In this document: positions 33,085 through 40,441 of the stretch, piece after piece
Numbering within the stretch: the stretch's first letter is position 1
Layout of the letters: every line of letters starts with the position of its first letter
DNA from: an uncultured Corynebacterium sp.
GTDB taxonomy: Bacteria; Actinomycetota; Actinomycetes; Mycobacteriales; Mycobacteriaceae
Direction: 5' to 3'
DNA length: 64,000 nucleotides
NCBI RefSeq assembly: GCF_947253065.1
Contig: NZ_CAMXWS010000001.1
Location: 1-64,000 of the forward strand
Notes under the pieces: model-generated
Database searches by the model: none
What the model saw: only the letters and a program-made list of their open reading frames with translations
What the model was told of the DNA's origin: nothing
Position numbers and translations under genes: made by a program

Positions 33085-34673
33085 CGACTGCGCTCAAGGC
33101 TGAACCTCAACCCGATTTTTCCGCTCGCGTGTTCATACTCGCCCGAACTCTGCTCGCTGGTCTTGGTGGCGTATTCGTTTATTTCTCTTACGAGCCACAC
33201 GGTATTGCCGCTGCGGGCATCGCGGGCATCATGCTGTTCTATGTGGCGCTCGCCCCATGGCCGCTTAACGACGACAACCCAGTCCCCAGCCCTTCCGGCA
33301 AAGCCGGCGCGCTCATTGGCTTCGTGCATGGCTTCTGTGCCTACGTTCTGTTGCTTCCGTGGGTAGGGGAATTCGTCGGTGCTTTGCCATGGATCGCGTT
33401 GTCCATCACGTTGGCTCTCTGGTCTATCGCTACTGGGGTTTTCGGTGTCTTGGTGACCCGCTGGCGCTTAGGCTACATCGCTTTCGCTTTTGTCTACGTC
33501 ACCGTTGAATTCCTGCTTTCTTCTTTCCCGTTCGGCGGATTCTCCTGGGTGCGTCTTGCTTGGGGCCAGATCAATGGGCCGCTGGCGCATCTAGCGCCGT
33601 GGGGTGGGCCAGCATTGATCACTTTCTCCGCATCACTTCTTGGTGCGGCCTTCGGTGCGCTCTTTCTCTCTCTGTTGAGGAGAAAAGCGCACAGTATTCA
33701 GTTATCCGGTGCGGTGGCTTCCCTGGTTATTGGTTTAAGCCTGTTGGCTGGATTGGCAGTGAATAAGCCAAGTGCAACCACTGGGGAAGTCACTGTTGCA
33801 GCGGTGCAGGGAAATGTTCCCCGCATGGGGCTTGATTTCAACGCTCAGCGTCGCGCTGTGCTGAACAACCATGTGAATGTGACAAAGGAACTCGGGGCAA
33901 GTGGTGCGAATGCTGACCTGGTTTTCTGGCCCGAGAATGCTTCAGATGTGAACCCTTTCCGTGACCGGGAAGCACGCGACCTGATCACTGGTGCGGTTCA
34001 AGCCGTCGATGCACCAGTTCTCGTGGGAACCTTGACTGTAGATGAGGTCGGGGACCGCAACACGGCGGTCGTTTTCGATCCAGATACTGGCGCAGGGGAT
34101 ATCCACCACAAGCGTTACCTGCAGCCTTTCGGCGAATGGATGCCGATGCGCGACTTCTTCCGTTTGTTCTCCTCCTATGTGGACATGGCGGGTGATTTCA
34201 AGCCAGGTAACGGCGATGGAACAGTCCACATGGGCGACCACGTTGTCGGTGTGGCGACCTGTTACGAGGTGGCTTTCGACGCTGCCTACCGCGATGCAGT
34301 GAAAGCGGGCGCACAGATCCTGACGACTCCGACGAACAACGCTACTTTCGGCTTCACCGACATGACCTACCAGCAGCTAGCGATGAGCCGGATGCGCGCC
34401 ATGGAGACTGATAGGGCAGTAGTTGTTGCTGCGACATCTGGTGTCTCAGCGATTGTTCATCCCGACGGTTCTGTGTCGCAGGAAACGGAGATTTTCAAGC
34501 CGGGTTATCTCGTCGAAAAGCTTCCGCTGCGTGACTCGACGACGTTTGCCGTGCGCTATGGACAGTTCATCCAGTGGTTGCTGGCGCTCGGTGGTGCTGC
34601 AGTGATGCTCACCGCAGGGCTACGTGCACGACGGGGGTATGCTTCAAACAGGAGTCAGGCACCGTCTAACTAG
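33081..34673 (+). CDS. lnt: Apolipoprotein N-acyltransferase
   Basis: A 530-residue membrane enzyme that adds the third acyl chain to the N-terminal Cys of lipoproteins. About eight hydrophobic segments (to residue 230) precede a nitrilase-like domain with the triad Glu ('VFWPENASD'), Lys ('HHKRYLQPFGEW') and Cys ('GVATCYEVAFD'). A final membrane helix is followed by a short basic tail. In some actinobacteria Lnt is fused to Ppm; here the two are separate genes 59 bp apart, as in other corynebacteria. Confidence 0.95.
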   Translation: MTTALKAEPQPDFSARVFILARTLLAGLGGVFVYFSYEPHGIAAAGIAGIMLFYVALAPWPLNDDNPVPSPSGKAGALIGFVHGFCAYVLLLPWVGEFVGALPWIALSITLALWSIATGVFGVLVTRWRLGYIAFAFVYVTVEFLLSSFPFGGFSWVRLAWGQINGPLAHLAPWGGPALITFSASLLGAAFGALFLSLLRRKAHSIQLSGAVASLVIGLSLLAGLAVNKPSATTGEVTVAAVQGNVPRMGLDFNAQRRAVLNNHVNVTKELGASGANADLVFWPENASDVNPFRDREARDLITGAVQAVDAPVLVGTLTVDEVGDRNTAVVFDPDTGAGDIHHKRYLQPFGEWMPMRDFFRLFSSYVDMAGDFKPGNGDGTVHMGDHVVGVATCYEVAFDAAYRDAVKAGAQILTTPTNNATFGFTDMTYQQLAMSRMRAMETDRAVVVAATSGVSAIVHPDGSVSQETEIFKPGYLVEKLPLRDSTTFAVRYGQFIQWLLALGGAAVMLTAGLRARRGYASNRSQAPSN

Positions 34674-34732
34674 CGGTGTTCTGACAAGGAAAGATTTCAT
34701 GACCCATTGAGGGCGAACGAAACGGAGACACA

Positions 34733-35638
34733 GTGGCAGAGAAACCGACCGACTCGACTCTGGTGATCATTCCGACTTACAACGAGGTAGAGAACCTGCC
34801 TTTGATCACTGGGCGTGTGCGTGAAGCGACTCCGGATGTGGACATTCTCGTCGTTGACGACAATTCCCCGGACGGCACGGGCGAGAAGGCCGATCAGATG
34901 GCGGCAGAGGATAGCCACATCCACGTCATCCACCGTGAAGAGAAGACCGGTCTTCTCGGCGCATACACCGCAGGCTTCAACTGGGGGCTGGAGCGCGACT
35001 ACGCGGTCCTGTGCCAGATGGATGCAGATGGTTCTCACGCGCCTGAGCAGCTGCCGCGTTTGCTGTCTGCGATTGATGAGGGAGCTGATCTGGTCATTGG
35101 TTCCCGCTACGTTGATGGCGGAGAGGCAGTCAATTGGCCAAAGGAGCGTTACCTGTTGTCCAAGCTGGGCAACCTGTACATCTCCCTTGCGCTTGGTGAT
35201 GACGTTGCAGACATGACGGCTGGCTATCGCGCGTTCCGCCGTGAGGTGCTTGAGACTGTCGATCTGGAGACTTTGTCCAAGAAGGGCTACATCTTCCAGG
35301 TTGAGCTCGCTGACCGTGCTGTCCAGGAGGGCTTCGATGTCCGCGAGGTCCCGATCACCTTCGTCGATCGCGAACTGGGTGAATCGAAGCTGGACGCAAG
35401 CTTCGCCGGCGAATCTCTCGCTGAGGTGTCCAAGTGGGGCTGGCAACGTCGCTCCAGCCAGGTCGCTGAGGTGGCAAGTGAGCTTGCTCGTCTGGGCCGC
35501 TACCAGCTCGATGAGCTCGGTGTGAAGAAGGTTCCGGGTAAGGTTTCCCGCGCGTTCACCATGGCTGGCGACCTCGTCGAGGAAGGCGTCAAGCTGGCGA
35601 AGTACGAGCTGAATCGCTCCGTGCAGAACCGCCACTAA
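34733..35638 (+). CDS. ppm: Polyprenol monophosphomannose synthase
   Basis: A 301-residue GT2 glycosyltransferase that transfers mannose from GDP-mannose to polyprenyl phosphate. The product is the donor for lipoarabinomannan, lipomannan and protein mannosylation. 'VIIPTYNEVENL', 'VVDDNSPDGTG' and the DxD in 'QMDADGSH' form the nucleotide-sugar site, and 'GSRYVDGG' and 'ADMTAGYRAFRREVLE' are typical of dolichyl-phosphate mannose synthases. A C-terminal extension after about residue 240 lacks membrane helices. GTG start with GGAGA upstream. A terminator follows. Confidence 0.95.
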   Translation: MAEKPTDSTLVIIPTYNEVENLPLITGRVREATPDVDILVVDDNSPDGTGEKADQMAAEDSHIHVIHREEKTGLLGAYTAGFNWGLERDYAVLCQMDADGSHAPEQLPRLLSAIDEGADLVIGSRYVDGGEAVNWPKERYLLSKLGNLYISLALGDDVADMTAGYRAFRREVLETVDLETLSKKGYIFQVELADRAVQEGFDVREVPITFVDRELGESKLDASFAGESLAEVSKWGWQRRSSQVAEVASELARLGRYQLDELGVKKVPGKVSRAFTMAGDLVEEGVKLAKYELNRSVQNRH

Positions 35639-35653
35639 GAAGGCAAACTGAAA

Positions 35654-35686
35654 GCCGGCAGGGAAGTGGCCCTGCCGGCTTCTTTA
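35654..35686 (+). terminator. Rho-independent terminator after ppm
   Basis: A perfect 10-bp stem GCCGGCAGGG/CCCTGCCGGC with a 6-nt loop is followed by TTCTTT. It also sits at the end of convergent rbpA and may serve both. Confidence 0.9.
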
Positions 35687-35703
35687 TGTGCAGTTAGCAC
35701 AGC

Positions 35704-36087
35704 TTATTTGCTGTTTTCCTGAGCTTCCTTCTGCTCCTTAGCGATGCGTGCGGCGGCACGACGACGCTTACGCAGCTGCTCGAGACGCTCTTCGAGGAGC
35801 TCGTCGAGCTCTTCGAGGCTACGGCGTTCACGGAGCATGTCCCAGTGGGTACGCGGTGGCTTGACCGGCTTCGATTCGACGCCTTCACCTTCAACCAGGG
35901 TGCCCACCTGACCGTTCTTGCACGGCCATTCTTCGGGAATCTCAGCGTCGTCAGCGAACGGGATCTCAAAGACCTCGCCGTTCGGGGTGCGGTATTTCGC
36001 CATCCTGCGCGGCGCAAGATCGTGGTCACGATCAGTTTCGTAGCTTACTGCGCCCATGCGGCTACCACGTAGCACCCGATCAGCCAT
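35704..36087 (-). CDS. rbpA: RNA polymerase-binding protein RbpA
   Basis: 127 residues. RbpA binds RNA polymerase and the primary sigma factor and stabilises open complexes in actinobacteria. Seen here: the N-terminal tail 'MADRVLRGSRMGAVSYETD', the RbpA core domain with 'YRTPNGEVFEIPFADDAEIPEEW' and one Cys ('WPCKNG'), then the sigma-interacting helix 'THWDMLRERRSLEELDELLEERL' and a basic C terminus. The usual second zinc-type Cys is not seen. An ECF-type (SigH) promoter match lies upstream. Confidence 0.95.
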   Translation of the reverse strand: MADRVLRGSRMGAVSYETDRDHDLAPRRMAKYRTPNGEVFEIPFADDAEIPEEWPCKNGQVGTLVEGEGVESKPVKPPRTHWDMLRERRSLEELDELLEERLEQLRKRRRAAARIAKEQKEAQENSK

Positions 36088-36147
36088 GCTGTATCTTTCC
36101 CTTCGTCGATTATTTGTCGCGAGCCTTGATTATAACGGCCGTGATGT

Positions 36148-36175
36148 TCAACGTGCCGAACGCGTGGTTTGTTCC
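36148..36175 (-). promoter_or_regulatory. SigH-type promoter of rbpA
   Basis: On the minus strand, GGAAC (36171-36175) and CGTTGA-like GTTGA (36148-36152) are 18 bp apart, matching the SigH/SigR consensus GGAA(T/C)-N17-19-GTT. A TATAAT box (36129-36134) further down may serve a vegetative promoter. rbpA is a known SigH/SigR-family target in actinobacteria. Confidence 0.6.
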
Positions 36176-36200
36176 ACGATGGCTATGATGAACCGCGATC

Positions 36201-36521
36201 ATGAAGCAGCTTATCGACGACACGCCGAAGTGCCAGTACTGCGGTAAGGAAGTCCGCCAGACACCCGGTCGGGGACGGCCACGCAAGTACTGCAGCGACT
36301 CTTGCAAACAGCGTGCTTACGAGCAGCGACACCCAGTTTCCACTGGTCAACGCGCTGGGCGTATCATTGAAGGCGATAGTTTGCGAGACAAACTGTTCGA
36401 GCTTCGTTGCGCCGCGGAAGACATTGCTACGGCGACGCGCGAGGGCGCTGAGGCCGATGAGATTCAATCTCTATGCGACGAGCTGGTTACCATGGCTAAG
36501 AAGCTTGAGAGACTGCAATAA
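36201..36521 (+). CDS. Small zinc-finger-like protein, function unknown
   Basis: 106 residues. The N terminus has two Cys pairs, 'CQYCG' and 'YCSDSCKQRAYEQRH', around the basic 'GRGRPRKY' stretch, like a treble-clef or FCS-type zinc finger that might bind nucleic acid. The C-terminal half is helical and acidic, resembling a coiled coil ('CDELVTMAKKLERLQ'). The gene is divergent from rbpA. An 11-mer copy covers codons 3-7. I do not know a name for it. Confidence 0.8.
   Translation: MKQLIDDTPKCQYCGKEVRQTPGRGRPRKYCSDSCKQRAYEQRHPVSTGQRAGRIIEGDSLRDKLFELRCAAEDIATATREGAEADEIQSLCDELVTMAKKLERLQ
36209..36219 (+). repeat. Dispersed 11-mer, copy 9
   Basis: At the 5' end of the zinc-finger-like gene, sense, read as Q-L-I-D-D. 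Flank ACACG. Confidence 0.85.
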
Positions 36522-36581
36522 GGCGTCGTCTCAGCGCAGTTTAGGCGCGAGAGTTCATTTTGAAAGCAGAGAGGATTACTC

Positions 36582-37280
36582 ATGCAGACCCGGAAACAGA
36601 AACTGATTGTTTTTGGCGGCGTGGCAGTCATTATCATTTTGGCGCTGGTGGCGCTCGTTCCGCTGGCAATCAACTTGCTTTCTCATCCAGGTATCAAGAC
36701 TGAAGGTATCGATGCGGACGGCGCTAAGCCGGCGTCGACTGATGTTGACGGTACATGGGTGGTGACGAATAAGCCGGGCAAGAATGTGACATCAGCCGGC
36801 TTCACATTCCAGGAGCTGCTCCCGGGCGACGAACGGATTACGTCAGGTTCAACTCAAGGTGTCAAGGGCGAAATGTCTATCGAAGGAAGCTCGTTGACTG
36901 CCGGCGAGGTGACTGTAGACATGACTAATATCGTCACGGATCGCGATGTCCGAGACGAAAATGTGCGGAGGAAGATCCTTCACACGGAGGAGTACCCGGA
37001 AGCGACTTTCGTCCTGACTGAGCCGGCAGACGTCTCGCAGCTGCCAGATGATGGAACTATGGGTTCGGTGACGCTCACGGGCGATCTGACAATCCACGGT
37101 GAGACCAATTCCGTGACACAGGAATTCAACGTTCTGCGCACCGGGGACAACGTGATTGTTCACGCCGACATTCCGATCAAGCGCAGTGAATACGGAGTGG
37201 AGTCGCCAGAATTTGTCGCGGCGAAGATCGCCGAGGATGGCGAAGTGAATATTCGACTGAAGCTGGAAAAGCAGGATTAG
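36582..37280 (+). CDS. YceI family protein, membrane-anchored
   Basis: 232 residues. An N-terminal membrane helix (about 8-32) acts as an uncleaved anchor, or as a signal peptide with a poor cleavage site. The YceI lipocalin-like beta-barrel follows from about residue 55: 'VDGTWVVTNKPGKNVTSAGFTF', 'DMTNIVTDRDVRDENVRRKIL', 'YPEATFVLTEP' and 'GDLTIHGETNSV'. Family members bind isoprenoid-type lipids in the periplasm. The RBS region AGAGAGGA fits the ATG at 36582. A terminator follows. Confidence 0.9.
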   Translation: MQTRKQKLIVFGGVAVIIILALVALVPLAINLLSHPGIKTEGIDADGAKPASTDVDGTWVVTNKPGKNVTSAGFTFQELLPGDERITSGSTQGVKGEMSIEGSSLTAGEVTVDMTNIVTDRDVRDENVRRKILHTEEYPEATFVLTEPADVSQLPDDGTMGSVTLTGDLTIHGETNSVTQEFNVLRTGDNVIVHADIPIKRSEYGVESPEFVAAKIAEDGEVNIRLKLEKQD

Positions 37281-37310
37281 AAGAATGCGACCGAGGAGTG
37301 GTCATTGTGG

Positions 37311-37341
37311 CGCGGGCAGGTAATGCCCGCGTCTTCTTCCT
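37311..37341 (+). terminator. Rho-independent terminator after the YceI gene
   Basis: An 8-bp stem CGCGGGCA/TGCCCGCG with a 5-nt loop is followed by the T-rich TCTTCTTCCTT. Confidence 0.85.
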
Positions 37342-37367
37342 TATCTGCAGTTATCCATTTCTGTCCG

Positions 37368-37381
37368 ATAATGTACATTAT
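37368..37381. promoter_or_regulatory. 14-bp perfect palindrome ATAATGTACATTAT
   Basis: A perfect palindrome in the gap between the YceI terminator and the end of the CFA-like gene. It includes -10-like TAATGT/ACATTA elements in both directions. An ATG at 37379-37381 opens a 12-codon frame ending at 37417. No larger gene follows on the plus strand. Confidence 0.5.
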
Positions 37382-37435
37382 GTCAAGTAACGTTCGACGA
37401 CGTGAGCACAGCTCTTAAAACTCACTCCCCGCCCT

Positions 37436-38764
37436 TTAGCGGACACCCCGACGATTTCGGTGCGTAAGAGTCAACTGCACCACGTCGAGCATCCCGGCGT
37501 GCGCCAGAGCTTCCTTCAAAGCGAGTTGCCACATCCACAGGCGGCGGTACACGACATCGAATCCGTCTGCGGCGGCTTCCCGGAGTTGACTTTGGAAAAT
37601 GGTTCGCTGGTGCTTGAGCGACAATTCCAAATGGTCCGGAGCATGCGTCTGCGCAATGACTCGCAAGCCACTACGGGAATCGATGATCTTTCGGAGATCA
37701 TCGACCTTTTGGTACCTAAGGGTCGGCCAAATATATGCGCGTAGCGATTCAAGGGCTGATTCCGCTGTTGGTGTGAGCTTCCCTGTCGACACCACCGTCT
37801 GCATGGCAGCACGCCCGGAACGGGCTAACAGGCCGTCGATAAGCGTGAAGTAGTGCGGCCGGAGGTTGACTGGCATGGTTTCGATATATTCTGCTGACAC
37901 GATCGCGTCGTAGCGTGCCTTGCGGCGTTCCATGCCCCGCGGAAAGTGCTCCACGACGTTGAGGTGTACTGCGTCTTCTACCCCGCCGAGGGTGAGGCGC
38001 TCGCGCAAGGCATGCATGATCCCTGGGTCAGTGACGATGGAATCAACCGTGGCGCGCCTGCTAGCTGCGGCGATAGCAATCGCTCCACCTGAATTCGGCG
38101 TCTCGGCGACGTGGCTGCCAGGGCGGACCCCTGCGGCGTCGAGAAGCATGCCCACGCTGCGCGCTTGAGCATCAGCCAGGTCGAGCTTCTCCGTTTCAAG
38201 TGGCGCACTAAAATTTGTCTCCGAAACAAAATAATTCTTCGGCTCGCGTCCTCTGCCCGCTCCCGGTGAATGCGATGGGACGCTGATGCGCTCCATAGTG
38301 GGCACCCCGGTAGCGAAATGCCCGGCGAATGCACTCATTCCGTCGCCTGAGAACTTAGCGACGAGCTCTGCAGGAACCTCGCCCCCACTGAACCTTGCGG
38401 CGTGATCGAGCTTCGTTCGCGGATTGTACTCATGAGCAATGAGAGCACTCAGAACACGAACGAGGTCCCCGGGCGTTTCTGTGTGCCACTCTCCTGCCAT
38501 GTACCCCTCAGCCAGGCCGATCCAGCCGTTTGCCGCAATACGTAGAAAAAGCTCGGCACGATCAACAACTAAATCGGGTGAACCTTCCGGGTCAAGATCT
38601 AGACCGGCTTGAGCACACGTGGCAGCAAAGGTTGCCTCCGCACGTCGTGCACGCAAGCTCATGAGGCGACCAGCCGGCAACGAAGCGATATTGGGCCACT
38701 GGTCTGCATCAACGTGGCTTAAGTGCATGGGGATCGCGGGGTTGTCGGACACGCCGTCTACCAT
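37436..38764 (-). CDS. Cyclopropane-fatty-acid-synthase-like protein with altered SAM motif
   Basis: 442 residues, the length of actinobacterial CFA-synthase-family methyltransferases. Family features include 'RLFLRIAANGWIGLAEGYMAGEW'-like N-terminal text (reads 'AELFLRIAANG'), 'KNYFVSETNF' and the tail 'WQLALKEALAHAGMLDVVQLTLTH'. However, motif I, normally V-L-x-x-G-C-G-W-G, reads 'VAETPNSGGAIAIAAA', and the bicarbonate/catalytic-region text is also diverged. SAM binding is therefore doubtful. It may be an inactive paralogue or have a new role. Convergent with the YceI gene and divergent from ndh. Confidence 0.8.
   Translation of the reverse strand: MVDGVSDNPAIPMHLSHVDADQWPNIASLPAGRLMSLRARRAEATFAATCAQAGLDLDPEGSPDLVVDRAELFLRIAANGWIGLAEGYMAGEWHTETPGDLVRVLSALIAHEYNPRTKLDHAARFSGGEVPAELVAKFSGDGMSAFAGHFATGVPTMERISVPSHSPGAGRGREPKNYFVSETNFSAPLETEKLDLADAQARSVGMLLDAAGVRPGSHVAETPNSGGAIAIAAASRRATVDSIVTDPGIMHALRERLTLGGVEDAVHLNVVEHFPRGMERRKARYDAIVSAEYIETMPVNLRPHYFTLIDGLLARSGRAAMQTVVSTGKLTPTAESALESLRAYIWPTLRYQKVDDLRKIIDSRSGLRVIAQTHAPDHLELSLKHQRTIFQSQLREAAADGFDVVYRRLWMWQLALKEALAHAGMLDVVQLTLTHRNRRGVR
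37834..37844 (-). repeat. Dispersed 11-mer, copy 10
   Basis: Inside the CFA-like gene, sense relative to it, read as T-L-I-D-G. Flank GCCTG. Confidence 0.85.
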
Positions 38765-38821
38765 AGACCGACGGGAGCCCGCCTCATGGGAGCCACGTCG
38801 CGCGCACAGAATAAACGGGCG

Positions 38822-38827
38822 TATGAT
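38822..38827 (+). promoter_or_regulatory. Likely -10 element of the ndh promoter
   Basis: TATGAT within CGGGCGTATGATCTC, about 45 bp before the ndh start. A similar GGGCGTATGATCTG lies before corA. No convincing -35 is seen. Confidence 0.45.
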
Positions 38828-38873
38828 CTCATGGCGGATAAAGCATGCAATTGCTACAAGGAGAGCTTAAAAA

Positions 38874-40274
38874 TTGTCCGATAAACCATATCGTCCGGCA
38901 GGAAACCGTCACCACGTCGTCATTATCGGTTCCGGTTTCGGCGGTCTTTTCGCCGCTCGTGAACTAGATGGTGCTGATGTTGACGTCACGTTGATCAGTC
39001 GCACCAACTTCCACCTCTTCCCGCCACTGCTCTACCAGGTGGCAACCGGCCTGCTGTCCACTGGTGAGATCGCTACCTCGACTCGCCAGATTTTGGGCAA
39101 GCAGAAGAACACGGACGTTGTTCGTGGCGATGTCACTGACATCAACTTGGACAGCAACACTGTCACCTTTGAGGAAGGCGAGTTCACTCGTACCTACGAG
39201 TACGACTCCCTGATCGTTGCTGCAGGTGCTGGCCAGTCCTACTTCGGCAATGACCACTTCGCCGAGTTTGCACCGGGCCTGAAGACTCTGGACAATGCTC
39301 TGGAGATCCGTTCCCGCCTGGTCACCGCTTTCGAGCGCGCCGAGGTCGCTGAAGACCCGGCTGAGCGTGAGCGACTGCTCACCTTCGTCATCGTCGGCGC
39401 TGGCCCGACCGGCGTTGAGCTCGCTGGTCAGCTCGCCGAAATGGCACACCGCAGCTTCCGTGACGAGTACTCCAATTTCCGGCCGTCGAGCGCCAAGATC
39501 ATTCTTCTTGATGGCGCACCGCAGGTCCTGCCTCCGTTCGGCAAGCGTCTCGGCCGCAAGGCTCAGCGTGAGCTGGAGAAGATGGGTGTCACCGTTCGTC
39601 TGAACGCAATGGTCACCAACATCGACGAGAAGACGGTCACTTACAAGGACATGAAGACCGAGGAAGAGACCACAATCGAGTCCTACACCAAGATCTGGTC
39701 CGCTGGTGTCTCCGCTTCCCCGCTGGGCAAGATGGTTGCTGAGCAGGCTGGTCTTGAGGTCGACCGTGCTGGCAAGGTCCCGGTCAACAATGACTTGTCC
39801 GTCGGTGAGCACCGAAACGTCTTCGTCGTTGGCGACATGATGAGCCTGAACCGTCTGCCGGGCCTGGCACAGGTAGCTATCCAGTCTGGTGAGTACGCCG
39901 CTAAGGCTATTAAGGCTGGTGTGCACGATGGCCAGGAGCCGGATCAGCGTGAGGACTTCGACTACTTCGACAAGGGCTCGATGGCGATCGTGTCCCGCTT
40001 CCACGCTGTAGTAAAGATGGGCAAGGTCGAAATCGCTGGCTTCCTCGGCTGGATCATGTGGCTGCTCGTCCACGTTTCCTTCCTGGTATCCAAGCGCAAC
40101 CGCATCGTCTCCATGTTCACGTGGACGTTGAATGCGCTGACGCCGAAGCGCTACAACCTGCCCACCACTCTGCAGCAGATGCATGCTCGCACTGCCCTGC
40201 TGAACCTGGGCAAGGAGTCAGGCGACAACGCTGAGAAGTACCCCGAGCTCCGCGACACCAACGGCGAGAACTAA
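38874..40274 (+). CDS. ndh: Type II NADH dehydrogenase
   Basis: A 466-residue non-proton-pumping NADH:menaquinone oxidoreductase at the inner face of the membrane, the main NADH entry to the respiratory chain in corynebacteria. FAD loop 'VVIIGSGFGGLFAARELDG', NADH loop 'FVIVGAGPTGVELAGQLAEM', FAD/quinone segment 'VFVVGDMMSLNRLPGLAQVAIQSG'. C-terminal hydrophobic/amphipathic membrane-binding region near 'FLGWIMWLLVHVSFLV'. The start is TTG at 38874, 8 nt after AAGGAGAG, so the start codon is weak but the RBS strong. Confidence 0.95.
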   Translation: MSDKPYRPAGNRHHVVIIGSGFGGLFAARELDGADVDVTLISRTNFHLFPPLLYQVATGLLSTGEIATSTRQILGKQKNTDVVRGDVTDINLDSNTVTFEEGEFTRTYEYDSLIVAAGAGQSYFGNDHFAEFAPGLKTLDNALEIRSRLVTAFERAEVAEDPAERERLLTFVIVGAGPTGVELAGQLAEMAHRSFRDEYSNFRPSSAKIILLDGAPQVLPPFGKRLGRKAQRELEKMGVTVRLNAMVTNIDEKTVTYKDMKTEEETTIESYTKIWSAGVSASPLGKMVAEQAGLEVDRAGKVPVNNDLSVGEHRNVFVVGDMMSLNRLPGLAQVAIQSGEYAAKAIKAGVHDGQEPDQREDFDYFDKGSMAIVSRFHAVVKMGKVEIAGFLGWIMWLLVHVSFLVSKRNRIVSMFTWTLNALTPKRYNLPTTLQQMHARTALLNLGKESGDNAEKYPELRDTNGEN

Positions 40275-40335
40275 ACCTTCTCTTACCTCTCCCCTTCCAG
40301 CAAGGATCGAGCACGATAGAAGCACGGTCGGGGCG

Positions 40336-40341
40336 TATGAT
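40336..40341 (+). promoter_or_regulatory. Likely -10 element of the corA promoter
   Basis: TATGAT in GGGGCGTATGATCTG, about 100 bp upstream of corA, leaves a leader of roughly 95 nt. I saw no recognisable Mg riboswitch in that leader. Confidence 0.4.
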
Positions 40342-40441
40342 CTGTTTAGTTCAAAGCCGGACTGGCTGGATTCGCCCCAAAGCGGATGCGAAACCACGCT
40401 TGGGCTGTTTGATTCCGAGTCTGTGATCGAAGGGGGTCGCA

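Noticed and set aside
38964..40184. 406-codon open frame opposite ndh
   Set aside because: Shadow; ndh is unmistakable on the other strand.
40342..40441. Mg-sensing riboswitch in the corA leader
   Set aside because: No recognisable M-box or ykkC-type conserved core is visible in these about 100 bases.
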